From Acidobacteriota bacterium (GTDB lineage Bacteria > Acidobacteriota > Terriglobia > Terriglobales > Acidobacteriaceae), in assembly GCA_018268855.1 (NCBI GenBank), contig JAFDVR010000017.1, positions 310,001-374,000 of the forward strand: a stretch of 64,000 bases of DNA. The letters run 5' to 3'. Made by a program: the position numbers and the translations under genes. Under the pieces are notes generated by a model. That model was given only the letters and a program-made list of their open reading frames with translations. It made no database searches and had not been told where the DNA came from. Below, in pieces: positions 43,144 to 50,717 of the stretch; the first letter of the stretch is position 1, and each line of letters starts with the position of its first letter.

Positions 43144-43808
43144 AGCTGACACGCGACACACTCCTAATCATCGGTGGCGTGTGGGCTGTGATCTTTGTTT
43201 GGATACAGTTCGCATCCGGCACGTCGGATGAGAACGACGGCAATAAGGGCAGTGACTTGCTGGAAAGCATCGCTGACCCATTGGGAAGTTTAGAGGCTCT
43301 GATGTCTGGCACAACGTATAGCGAAAACGCATTGAATCTCGCTCGGCAGAGCGAAGGGTTGCGGCAGGTCGCGTATCAGGACAGTGTGGGTGTCTGGACG
43401 ATTGGCTACGGCCATACAAGCGGCGTGACGCAAGGACAGACATGTTCGGTGGATGAAGCCGAAGCATGGTTGCGTAGTGACATGGACGCGGCGGCATTTG
43501 CCGTGAATCGCCTTGTAAAAGTTCCTCTCGACCAAGGACAATTCGATGCCTTGTGTGATTTTGTTTTCAATCTCGGCAGCGGCAAGCTCCGTAGTTCAAC
43601 ATTGCTCCAGAAACTCAACGCTGGCGACTACGCCGGTGCGCGTGCGGAGTTTTCGCGATGGGTTTATGCAGGTGGTGTACAGCTTGGTGGGTTGATAGCG
43701 CGGCGCAACGCAGAGGCTTCGTTGTTCTCAGCGTCGGCTCCGCAGAGCGATGTCCAGTATGCACAGAACGATGGTGCGTTTTACGACGATGAGGGGGATT
43801 ACGCGTGA
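43140..43808 (+). CDS. GH24 endolysin with N-terminal membrane anchor
   Basis: This is a 222-aa T4-type lysozyme that cuts the MurNAc-GlcNAc bond of peptidoglycan. The catalytic triad is E72 (SEGLR), D81 and T87 (VWTIGYGHT), with the same E-9-D-6-T spacing as T4 lysozyme (E11, D20, T26). Residues 8-25 (LLIIGGVWAVIFVWIQFA) form one hydrophobic span, as in SAR or membrane-anchored endolysins. It may act in virion entry or release. The GTG start overlaps the previous stop. The acidic C-terminal tail ends in DDEGDYA. Confidence 0.9.
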   Translation: MKLTRDTLLIIGGVWAVIFVWIQFASGTSDENDGNKGSDLLESIADPLGSLEALMSGTTYSENALNLARQSEGLRQVAYQDSVGVWTIGYGHTSGVTQGQTCSVDEAEAWLRSDMDAAAFAVNRLVKVPLDQGQFDALCDFVFNLGSGKLRSSTLLQKLNAGDYAGARAEFSRWVYAGGVQLGGLIARRNAEASLFSASAPQSDVQYAQNDGAFYDDEGDYA

Positions 43809-44044
43809 TAACCGTCCCCGTATCTCTCCTCGTTTGGTTGGGTGGCCTTGGGCTTTCTGGCATCCTGTTTGTCTTCTCATTCTGCGGGCACTTGCTCATT
43901 CGCATCAACGGGCGTCTTGGCGAGATATCGCAGACACTCGCGCTTCAATCCCAGCGCATCGGCACGCTGGAAGATGGACACACCAAGCCGGACTTAGGTT
44001 CTCTGTTTCAAATACTTCAAAACGGAAAGGCTCTACAACAATGA
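43805..44044 (+). CDS. 79-aa membrane protein, possible holin or spanin-like partner of the endolysin
   Basis: This is a 79-aa protein with GTG start overlapping the endolysin stop (GTGATAA). The N-terminal half is one or two hydrophobic segments (LLVWLGGLGLSGILFVFSFCG), followed by a coiled-coil-like helix (GRLGEISQTLALQSQRIGTL). Position and topology suggest a lysis helper, but the family is not recognised. Its TGA overlaps the ATG of the next gene. Confidence 0.6.
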   Translation: MITVPVSLLVWLGGLGLSGILFVFSFCGHLLIRINGRLGEISQTLALQSQRIGTLEDGHTKPDLGSLFQILQNGKALQQ

Positions 44045-44319
44045 ATCTCGCAGCGATTTTTCAACTCGTTTCCATTCTTCCGTCTCTCATCGTGGGAGCC
44101 GAACACATCTTCGGCAAAGGCAACGGCGACGCCAAGAAAGCCAGCGTTATCGAACAGGTGAAGGGTAGCATTGCTCTCGCCACAACCGCATCTGGCGCGG
44201 TGCTGCCCGCTGACAAGGCCGCCATCGCATCGCAGGTATCCGAGCAGGTTGGCAACATGATCGATTCGACAGTGGCCATCCTGAAGGCAACTGGCGCGAT
44301 GCCGCAAACCGCTCACTAA
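44041..44319 (+). CDS. 92-aa provirus protein with amphipathic N-terminus
   Basis: This is a 92-aa protein starting at the ATG at 44041 that overlaps the previous stop (ATGA). It opens with a hydrophobic helix (MNLAAIFQLVSILPSLIVGA), then a long helical region (VIEQVKGSIALATTAS, SQVSEQVGNMIDSTVAILK). The longer frame from 43750 runs through two other genes and is rejected. A virion or lysis-related membrane peptide is possible. Confidence 0.65.
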   Translation: MNLAAIFQLVSILPSLIVGAEHIFGKGNGDAKKASVIEQVKGSIALATTASGAVLPADKAAIASQVSEQVGNMIDSTVAILKATGAMPQTAH

Positions 44320-44331
44320 CGAAAGGCTTCC

Positions 44332-44883
44332 ATGCTTCAGCAGATTGGAATTGGGATTGGCGTGTACATGCTCGCGCAGATGCTTTTCCCGCAGACAACG
44401 GCGGCGGCAAGCACTGGCGCAAGCGGTACGCAGTCCGCCGCGCAGCAAAACGCGCTGGTGAAATCGCTTGCCATGTTGCAACAACAGATGAAGGCGATGG
44501 CGACGCAGCTTGCGAAGGCCGCGAGTGGCTCTGGCGGCGGCGGTGGTTCTAAGTCTGGCTCAAACGCAGCAAAGCCTACGGGCGTAGCCGCTGCTATCCA
44601 GAAGGCCATTCAGGAAGCGGCGAACGGTGGACATGAAGCACTTGATATGAGTGCTTCTGGCAGTCTTGACGATATGGTGGATAGTTACATGCCGCTCGAA
44701 GACATGTTCGGCGATGACTACTCTGACGATGATGGCGGCGCGGGCGAGGAAGGCGGTGGGGCTTGGGTGGATACCACTCAGTCCGATAATGGCTATGGCG
44801 ACGATCTCGCTGATGGCGGTATTCCGATGGACTTGAACTGGGGCGACACAAGCGGCATGGAAGACTGGGGAGAGTGGTACTGA
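44332..44883 (+). CDS. 183-aa provirus protein, N-terminal span and acidic C-terminus
   Basis: This is a 183-aa protein with an N-terminal hydrophobic segment (IGIGIGVYMLAQMLFPQ), an Ala/Gln helix, a Gly/Ser linker (SGSGGGGGSKSGS), and a very acidic C-terminal third (EDMFGDDYSDDDGGAGEEGG). AAAGG precedes the ATG. Acidic tails of this kind often bind basic partners; the 27-aa Lys-rich peptide is a candidate. The family is not recognised. Confidence 0.65.
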   Translation: MLQQIGIGIGVYMLAQMLFPQTTAAASTGASGTQSAAQQNALVKSLAMLQQQMKAMATQLAKAASGSGGGGGSKSGSNAAKPTGVAAAIQKAIQEAANGGHEALDMSASGSLDDMVDSYMPLEDMFGDDYSDDDGGAGEEGGGAWVDTTQSDNGYGDDLADGGIPMDLNWGDTSGMEDWGEWY

Positions 44884-45152
44884 TGGATGCGATGATGACG
44901 CGCATGGCCAAGACGATGGCCGTAAATTTTATCGCCGCTTCGAATATGGATGCGGTGCTGAAAGAGGAAGTGCTGGGCTACATCGAAAGTGGCGGCGAAG
45001 GCATTGCGCCGGTGCCAAACGCCACGTCTGCGGATGTTCCTGCAGGAGACCCGACGTTTGTTCTGGAGGGGCTTCGAAACGGCGTCCGAACCAAGCTGGT
45101 GCTGTACCGTGAAAAAGTTCTTGACGCACAGCCGATGGTGCCATTAGCGTAA
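44883..45152 (+). CDS. 89-aa provirus protein, last gene
   Basis: This is an 89-aa protein with an ATG overlapping the previous stop (TGATG). It has a short helical N-terminus (MMTRMAKTMAVNFIAASNMD), an acidic stretch (VLKEEVLGYIESGGEG) and a beta-like C-terminus (NGVRTKLVLYREKVLD). It is followed by 68 gene-free bases up to the right dif-like site. The function is unknown. Confidence 0.65.
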   Translation: MDAMMTRMAKTMAVNFIAASNMDAVLKEEVLGYIESGGEGIAPVPNATSADVPAGDPTFVLEGLRNGVRTKLVLYREKVLDAQPMVPLA

Positions 45153-45220
45153 GGGTTGCTCGTTGGGTGGGCGGTAGTTTCTAGTCATAAGCTGTTGAGA
45201 TGCGCCGTTGTAATTCGGGA

Positions 45221-45248
45221 ACGTCCGATAACACATATTCTGTACAGT
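45221..45248 (-). repeat. Right dif-like attachment site
   Basis: Read on the minus strand: arm ACTGTACAGAA, spacer TATGTG, arm TTATCGGACGT. Spacer and second arm match the left site (two differences in 17 bases) while the first arm differs completely, the pattern expected when a Xer-dependent element brings its own arm. Confidence 0.7.
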
Positions 45249-45301
45249 AGGCGTGGTGCGGGGCAGAGTTGGTGAGCTAACCCCTCTGCTATGCTCCCTT
45301 C

Positions 45302-46453
45302 ATGCGTGTTGTACAGGCAGTCTTCGGAGTCTTTCATCACTTTGAACTGGCTCATCAATTAGATAGCCGCCGCATGCTGACCAAGGTTTACTCCACCTGG
45401 CCTTGGAGACGACTTCAACGTGAAGGGCTTCCACACTCCAAGGTCGAAACTTTTCCATGGATTCATACTGCCGATTACCTTCTTCATAGGACACCTTTTG
45501 GCAATCGTCGACTAGCTGATGAATTGGGCTATCTGAATGCGCTAGCTTTTGACAACTGGACGGCTAAACGCATGCCAGTGTGCGACGTGCTTGTGGCCAT
45601 ATCCGGCGCAGGTCTGAAGACCGGCAAATTGCTGCAGGAACGCGGCGGACGATTTGTTTGCGATCGGGGTTCCTCCCATCAGCGCTATCAAGCAGAGATT
45701 AATCTTGAAGAATACCGTCGTTGGGGGCTGGAGATTAGCTCTGCTGATGATCGTGATACGGTTCGCGAAGAACAGATATATGACGCAGCCGACGCCATCA
45801 CAGTACCTTCGACATACTCCCTAAAATCATTCATGCAACAAGGGATAGATGCAAGTAAGCTGCACCGGATTCCTTACGGTGTTCGTCTCAGCCGCTTTCG
45901 TAAGGAGGCAGATCCGCTAGAAGGCTCCTTTGACGTAATTTACGTCGGTAATATCAGCATGCATAAAGGATTTCCATATCTTTTGCAGGCATTTGCAGGA
46001 CTTCAGCACCCGCGCAAAAGGCTGTATATGGTGGGCTCGATCTCCCGTGAGATGAAGCCTGTTTTAGACAAAATGCCACTCGAGCAAGTCGAATTTGTTG
46101 GGCATGTTCCACAAGAACAGTTAAAGAATTGGATGAGCCATGCCCAGGTACTTGTACTCCCCAGTATTGATGATGGCTTTGGCATGGTGATGACACAGGC
46201 GATGGCCTGTGGCTGTCCCGTGATTGCCACTGATCATACTGGCGGCCCCGATCTGATAGATGAAGGCCGTGACGGATTTGTGGTTCCAATCCGTTCTCCG
46301 GAAGCTATCCGAGAAAAGTTCGAACTGCTTGCCAGTACCCCATATCTGCGCGAACAGATGGGAGCAGCAGCCCTCGAAAAAGTGACAAAACTCGGCGGTT
46401 GGGACACCTATGGAGATGCCTGGGAGCAATTCCTCAAGAACTTAGTGCAATAG
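45302..46453 (+). CDS. GT4-family glycosyltransferase
   Basis: This is a 383-aa protein with the GT-B fold. The C-terminal domain shows PYGVRLSRFRKEA, VIYVGNISMHKGFPYLL (the sugar-nucleotide start), VEFVGHVPQEQLKNWM, VLPSIDDGFGMVMTQAMACGCPVIATDHTGGPDLI (the EX7E-type region) and DGFVVPIRSPEAI. The N-terminal domain has VFHHFELAHQL. It transfers a sugar from an activated donor, probably in exopolysaccharide synthesis with the flippase that converges on it 17 bases downstream. Its start lies 53 bases beyond the right attachment site, so its native promoter may have been displaced. Confidence 0.88.
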   Translation: MRVVQAVFGVFHHFELAHQLDSRRMLTKVYSTWPWRRLQREGLPHSKVETFPWIHTADYLLHRTPFGNRRLADELGYLNALAFDNWTAKRMPVCDVLVAISGAGLKTGKLLQERGGRFVCDRGSSHQRYQAEINLEEYRRWGLEISSADDRDTVREEQIYDAADAITVPSTYSLKSFMQQGIDASKLHRIPYGVRLSRFRKEADPLEGSFDVIYVGNISMHKGFPYLLQAFAGLQHPRKRLYMVGSISREMKPVLDKMPLEQVEFVGHVPQEQLKNWMSHAQVLVLPSIDDGFGMVMTQAMACGCPVIATDHTGGPDLIDEGRDGFVVPIRSPEAIREKFELLASTPYLREQMGAAALEKVTKLGGWDTYGDAWEQFLKNLVQ

Positions 46454-46470
46454 CAAAATTAGGAGGCTTA

Positions 46471-48009
46471 TTACGGTGTCGTCCCTGCAAATCGTCCGCG
46501 CAGCTTAGCCACAAGTGGAGCCACGACTTCCCTTACACCAAATAATGGAATATCCAAAAGGAAGATAAGCCCACCGACAGCGGTGGCAATAAGTCCCTGG
46601 AACCATAGAGGACGCATTACGAGATGAGGCAAGGTAACAGATGCTAAGACCAGAAACACTGCTGAAAGCCCAGCCAATCGCACGATATAGCGCAGATTAA
46701 GTTTTTCGACATGGGCAAAGAAACGCCCATTCAGAATCACAAGATATAGCACCTGCGCGCTCTCGATTACCAACCAGCACCATATTAGTCCCAGCAATCC
46801 ATATCGTGGGACGATAACAAACCACAGGCCAACCAGAATCAGGTAGGTGAAGAACATAAACCGCGCGAGTTCGCGGTGCGTGTTGGTCGAGAACTGAAAC
46901 TGGAACTTATGTTCCTTGGTTGACATCACAATGGATACCGCAGCATTCACCAGATAAATGCCTGGCACAAACAAGGATGGATTCTTTACCCAGATAGTCA
47001 GCAGCAGCGGACAGGCAAAGAGGACGGCCAAGTTGACCATCGGAATGAAGGAAAAGATAAGCCGTTCAGAGGTGTTATATAGGCGCACCAGAGCTGGCCA
47101 ATCGTCTTTCGCGAACAGGTTGGTGACTTCCGGACCAAGCGATTGGCTCAGGGCGTTCAGCATCGATCGTGTCATCGAGAAGATAGTGCGCATGATGGAG
47201 AAGACGGTCACAACTGCTGGACCAACCGTGCGTTGTAGCACCAGGATTGGAAGCTGATAAACCAGGAAGTTACTGGAATAGATCAGGGCGAAATAGCCGG
47301 AAGGCTTGAGGATAGGTCCGATCAGATTTCGGTCCCAATAACGTAGCGTGGGAAATATCTGAGGGGCAGACGAGCGAAGATGCAGAAGCGCGCCAAGCAG
47401 ACACACCGCAATTCCAGTGAATTGCGAGATTGCAATCACGGCGAAATTAGCTCCTAAAAGAACGGCGATTGCGGCTGCAACGATTAAAGAAAGATTTTTG
47501 ACGTTGTTCCAATACCCACCCACATGTGCCCTGCCGACGACCATGAAGGTCCCGCTCACGTATCCGAAAGTGATGGACGTTAGCGCCTGTAGCGCCAAAA
47601 AGAACACGGCTGTCTGCACAATGTGGGCTGGAACTGCCGGTGCATTGTTAACTCCGTTCAACTTCAGCATGCGATCCAGCGGCATGAGGAAGACGCTGGT
47701 TGCCACAACCGCCGCTGTGCCGAAGATACCGAGCATCAGACGCATCGCCGTGGACTGACGGATGTGGAACTCTTCCATATCGCCCTGGTGATAGCGCACA
47801 GTGAGGTCCTGATTCAAGTAGGTCTGAACGCCGAAATCCAGTGTGCCTAGAAAAGTAACTGCCGCGGAGAGTGTAAGCCACTCGCCGTATCCCGCTTTGC
47901 CATAACGATGCAGAAAGAGTGGCACCAGCGCGATCTGTTGCAGAATCGCAACCAGATGCGACGTGAACAGTGCGGAAAGATTTTTGGCGATGTTGCCTGC
48001 CCGGCTCAC
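46471..48009 (-). CDS. Wzx-like polysaccharide flippase / MOP-superfamily transporter
   Basis: This is a 512-aa protein with about twelve hydrophobic segments, and LFTSHLVAILQQIALVPLFL, YGKAGYGEWLTLSAAVTFLG near the N-terminus, typical of the PST/Wzx exporters. I choose the GTG at 48009, which overlaps the thiS stop (GTGA). The longer frame runs through thiS on the same strand. The flippase would move undecaprenyl-linked sugar units across the inner membrane. Its GT partner is the convergent gene at 45302. Coupling to thiamine genes is odd and probably fortuitous. Confidence 0.82.
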   Translation of the reverse strand: MSRAGNIAKNLSALFTSHLVAILQQIALVPLFLHRYGKAGYGEWLTLSAAVTFLGTLDFGVQTYLNQDLTVRYHQGDMEEFHIRQSTAMRLMLGIFGTAAVVATSVFLMPLDRMLKLNGVNNAPAVPAHIVQTAVFFLALQALTSITFGYVSGTFMVVGRAHVGGYWNNVKNLSLIVAAAIAVLLGANFAVIAISQFTGIAVCLLGALLHLRSSAPQIFPTLRYWDRNLIGPILKPSGYFALIYSSNFLVYQLPILVLQRTVGPAVVTVFSIMRTIFSMTRSMLNALSQSLGPEVTNLFAKDDWPALVRLYNTSERLIFSFIPMVNLAVLFACPLLLTIWVKNPSLFVPGIYLVNAAVSIVMSTKEHKFQFQFSTNTHRELARFMFFTYLILVGLWFVIVPRYGLLGLIWCWLVIESAQVLYLVILNGRFFAHVEKLNLRYIVRLAGLSAVFLVLASVTLPHLVMRPLWFQGLIATAVGGLIFLLDIPLFGVREVVAPLVAKLRGRFAGTTP

Positions 48010-48230
48010 GCGATTAAACCACCACCAACAAAGTGGACAACTTCGATCTTGTCTTTTTCCTTCAGCAGCGTTCCGGACCACTGCGAACGCGGGATAATTT
48101 CACCGTTCTGCTCAACCGCAATGCGGTCAGCTTTGAGGCCGAGTGCAGTGATGAGATCGACGATGGCCGAACCTGTTTCAAGCTCCGAAAACGAGCGTTG
48201 ATCGCCGTTGAGATGGATGGTGAGGGACAC
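48006..48230 (-). CDS. thiS: Sulfur-carrier protein ThiS with C-terminal extension
   Basis: This is a 74-aa ubiquitin-fold sulfur carrier for the thiazole of thiamine. It has the usual MSLTIHLNGDQRSF start and ends IEVVHFVGGGLIA. Normal ThiS ends at the GG that is adenylated and thiocarboxylated; here three residues (LIA) follow the GGG. Extensions of this kind occur in some sulfur-carrier proteins and need a JAMM-type protease to expose the GG. No such protease, ThiF or ThiG is in the window. The gene lies 38 bases after thiD, on the same strand. Confidence 0.88.
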   Translation of the reverse strand: MSLTIHLNGDQRSFSELETGSAIVDLITALGLKADRIAVEQNGEIIPRSQWSGTLLKEKDKIEVVHFVGGGLIA

Positions 48231-48268
48231 TCCCTCAGCCTAGCAGAGGTGCAGTCTCCGGCGAAGGT

Positions 48269-49084
48269 TTACCTCAAAGGCCAAAGTAGATGCATGGGTC
48301 CCTTGCCCTGGCCGATGCGGGGTGCGCGACGAACAGCTTCTGTGACGTAATGTTTAGCGGAGGTAGCGGCTTCGAGGCCGGTCTGGCCCTGCATGAGGGC
48401 GCAGAGCATGGCGCTGGAGAAGGCGCAGCCGGTGCCGTGTGTGGCGTTGCTCTGGATGTGTTCTCCGGGAAGCCAGTTCCCTCTTTCAGCTTGTGGAGGG
48501 AGGACGAAGTCGTCCGGGGTGTCTGCGTCGCCGCCGGTTACGACGATGCCGAGACGCGGGTATTCGGCGTCGAGTTTGCGGGCCGATTGTTCGATTTGTT
48601 CGCGGGAATTGCAGTCTGCTCCGTTGAGGAGCGCGCCCAGTTCGCTGCGATTAGGCGTGATCCATGAGACGTGTGGGAGCAGGCTGGAACGCATGGCGCT
48701 GATGCCGTTCTGGTCTAAAAGTTCCCTACCGGATGAGGAGACGAGGACTGGATCGAGGACGATGGGCGTGCCAGGCGGGAGCGTTTGGAGGAAGTCCGCG
48801 ACGGCTCGGACGTTCTCTTCCGAGCCGAGCATCCCGATCTTTACGCCGGAAATGGGGATATCTTTTGCGAGAAAATCGAGCGATTCGTGTAGATATCCCC
48901 CCAAGATGGGCTGAATTTTTGCCACCCCAAGCGTGGACTGGACGGTAAGCGCGGTGATGCAGGAGGCACCGAAGACGCCGTGGGCGGCGAACGTGGCGAG
49001 GTCGGCGGTGATGCCGGCACCGGAGGACGGGTCATGTCCGGCGATGGTGAGGGCGACAGGGGAATGGGCGGTTGGGGGAACCAC
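48269..49084 (-). CDS. thiD: Hydroxymethylpyrimidine (phosphate) kinase
   Basis: This is a 271-aa ribokinase-family kinase that phosphorylates HMP and HMP-P for thiamine. Landmarks are IAGHDPSSGAGITADL at the N-terminus, ITALTVQSTLGV, and the ATP-binding TGGDADTPDD. The C-terminal GTGCAFSSAML holds the catalytic Asp position substituted as Cys-flanked Gly (GTGCAFSSA is standard for ThiD). No TPP riboswitch was seen in the 272-base upstream gap. It pairs with thiS. Confidence 0.93.
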   Translation of the reverse strand: MVPPTAHSPVALTIAGHDPSSGAGITADLATFAAHGVFGASCITALTVQSTLGVAKIQPILGGYLHESLDFLAKDIPISGVKIGMLGSEENVRAVADFLQTLPPGTPIVLDPVLVSSSGRELLDQNGISAMRSSLLPHVSWITPNRSELGALLNGADCNSREQIEQSARKLDAEYPRLGIVVTGGDADTPDDFVLPPQAERGNWLPGEHIQSNATHGTGCAFSSAMLCALMQGQTGLEAATSAKHYVTEAVRRAPRIGQGKGPMHLLWPLR

Positions 49085-49307
49085 GGGCGCTGCTCCTGGG
49101 TAAAAGTTACGCCAAAACGAGGCGGCGGCGGCTTAAAATCGCGCATCCAACTTTTCTGGTTCAGGACTCGTTTTCACCCAATTTCGACGATTTGGCGAGT
49201 TTTTATCCCCCATTTGGGCCATGCAGCGGCTTTACCTTCGCGAGTGCCTTTAGCGGAATTGCTGTGGATTGTCAACTCCGCAGCATCTACTAACCCTTGG
49301 CGAATGA

Positions 49308-49337
49308 TTGACTTAGCTGTTCGGATATCGAGACAAT
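49308..49337 (+). promoter_or_regulatory. Candidate promoter of the RlpA gene
   Basis: TTGACT (49308-49313), an 18-base spacer, and GACAAT (49332-49337), 19 bases before the RlpA start. The rest of the 272-base gap between the thiD and RlpA starts shows no gene. Confidence 0.5.
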
Positions 49338-49356
49338 AGCACCAGGAGGACACCGA

Positions 49357-49938
49357 ATGCAACGAATCTTTTCGACCACCGCGCGCACCTGCGTTACAGG
49401 CGTGCTCGCGCTGGCTGGATTGGGAGTAGTTGGCGCGAGTGTACGAAGTTTCGCTAAAGGAACGGGCACGGCTCCTGCTCCCGTTCATGCACCGGCTCCG
49501 CTGAAAGCTCCGATGCAGCCTGCGATTGCACCTGTGAAGCTGGGACCTCCCGAAGTTGGGCGCGCGTCCTGGTATGGCGACGAATTTGAGGGAAAGACCA
49601 CCGCGAACGGTGAGAAGTTCGATCCCGACTCCCTAACCTGCGCACACCGTACGCTGCCTCTGGGCAGCCTGATCCGGGTGACGAACCTAAGAAATAAGAA
49701 GACGGTCACGGTGCGTGTGAACGACCGCGGCCCCATGCTGGAGGACCGCATTCTGGACCTCTCCCATGCTGCTGCCCGGAAGATTGGGCTGCTGGGACTG
49801 GGCAAAGTGAAGATCCAACGGATCAAACCGGCAGACAAGGAAAGCGAACGGGCGCTGATGTACGAGACGAAGAACAAGCCCGTGGATGTTTCCGCTGTCG
49901 ATAACTTTGAGCCGTTCCCCTTTCTGCAACACCGGTAG
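49357..49938 (+). CDS. RlpA-like septal ring / lytic transglycosylase family protein
   Basis: This is a 193-aa protein with a signal-like N-terminus (VTGVLALAGLGVVGAS). A Pro/Ala linker leads to a double-psi beta-barrel: GRASWYGDEFEGKTTANGE, FDPDSLTCAHRTLPLG, VRVNDRGPMLEDRILDLS. The DRGP and DLSHAAA elements are the RlpA signature. RlpA proteins bind or cleave denuded glycan strands at the division septum; no SPOR domain is present here. AGGAGG lies 8-13 bases before the ATG. pyrF follows 20 bases downstream. Confidence 0.9.
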   Translation: MQRIFSTTARTCVTGVLALAGLGVVGASVRSFAKGTGTAPAPVHAPAPLKAPMQPAIAPVKLGPPEVGRASWYGDEFEGKTTANGEKFDPDSLTCAHRTLPLGSLIRVTNLRNKKTVTVRVNDRGPMLEDRILDLSHAAARKIGLLGLGKVKIQRIKPADKESERALMYETKNKPVDVSAVDNFEPFPFLQHR

Positions 49939-49958
49939 TTCCTCTACACTCGGGAGGC

Positions 49959-50717
49959 ATGGAACTCCAATCAAAACCTAAAGCCGGCAGCGCACACAGC
50001 GCGCCGGCTTTTTCTCTGGAAGAAGCGCGTGAGCGCATGATTGTGGCGCTGGATGTGCCGAACCGCGAGGCCGCGCTGGAGATGGTGCGGCGTCTGGAGG
50101 GCGAGGCGCGCTGGGTGAAGGTGGGGCTGGAGCTTTATCTGGCTGCCGGGCGTGGGGTAATCGATGATCTCCGTGAGGCTGGACTGGAGGTCTTTCTCGA
50201 TCTCAAACTGCATGACATTCCCAATACTGTTGCTGGAGCGGTGCGGTCGGTGGCCGGGTGCGGGGCTTCCCTGCTGACGCTGCATGCCAGCGGCGGGCCG
50301 ACGATGCTGCGCGCGGCGGTAGAGGCGGCGGCTGGTTTGCCAGTCGCTCCTAAGCTGTTGGCGGTGACGGTGCTGACGAGTATGAACGCTGCCGATCTGG
50401 CGGCTACGGGTGTGCAAGTAAGTGCAGCCGAGCAGGTGATGCGGCTTGGGACGATGGCTGTGGGCGCAGGGGTGGACGGGTTGGTGTGTTCGCCGGAGGA
50501 GACCGCTGCGCTGCGGGGGGCTTTGCCTTCGGCTTTGTTGGTGGTTCCGGGGATTCGGAATGCTGAGGATACGATGGGCGATCAGTCGCGAACGGCTTCG
50601 GCGGCGGAGACGTTGCGGCGCGGGGCTTCGTATTTGGTGATTGGGCGGCCGATTACGGCGGCGACAGAGCCGGGGGCTGCTTTGCGGGGAATCCTTGATT
50701 CAGTTGTTAGTTTTTAG
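49959..50717 (+). CDS. pyrF: Orotidine-5'-phosphate decarboxylase
   Basis: This is a 252-aa enzyme that forms UMP in pyrimidine synthesis. The N-terminus has MIVALDVPNREAAL, then VGLELYLAAG, and the active-site motif FLDLKLHDIPNTV (Lys, Asp, Asp). The phosphate-binding loop is VPGIRNAED near residue 200 and the C-terminus VIGRPITAATEPGA. The ATG at 49959 has GGGAGG very close to it; the ATG at 50037, directly before the ALDV strand, is a possible alternative. Its last five codons and stop lie within the left inverted repeat of the element at 50701-50962. Confidence 0.95.
   Translation: MELQSKPKAGSAHSAPAFSLEEARERMIVALDVPNREAALEMVRRLEGEARWVKVGLELYLAAGRGVIDDLREAGLEVFLDLKLHDIPNTVAGAVRSVAGCGASLLTLHASGGPTMLRAAVEAAAGLPVAPKLLAVTVLTSMNAADLAATGVQVSAAEQVMRLGTMAVGAGVDGLVCSPEETAALRGALPSALLVVPGIRNAEDTMGDQSRTASAAETLRRGASYLVIGRPITAATEPGAALRGILDSVVSF

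Larger units (their letters stand above)
33782..45248 (+). mobile_element. Provirus of a tailless double-jelly-roll phage, about 11.5 kb
   Basis: The element is bounded by two 28-bp dif-like sites (33782-33809 and 45221-45248). It contains about 22 plus-strand genes with overlapping or near-touching boundaries. Hallmarks are HUH Rep (36349), packaging ATPase with Walker A, Walker B and the GRH...Q-type motif (38977), a DJR-like capsid protein (40305), GH24 endolysin (43140), many single-span membrane proteins, and a beta-helix candidate spike. There is no tail, terminase, portal or integrase gene. Rep plus ATPase plus DJR capsid in about 10 kb is the Corticoviridae (PM2) plan. Individual reading frames are all intact, so the element may be functional. 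A filamentous phage is unlikely because of the endolysin and the 341-aa capsid-like protein. Confidence 0.85.

Noticed and set aside
33782..45248. Filamentous (inovirus) prophage
   Set aside because: Xer-type ends, HUH Rep, and an FtsK-HerA-like ATPase would fit. A 341-aa beta-rich capsid-like protein, an endolysin, and the lack of a pIII- or pI-type secretion set do not.
49085..49356. TPP riboswitch upstream of thiD
   Set aside because: I looked for the CTGAGA and ACC-GATCTGG-type conserved blocks on the minus strand and found none.
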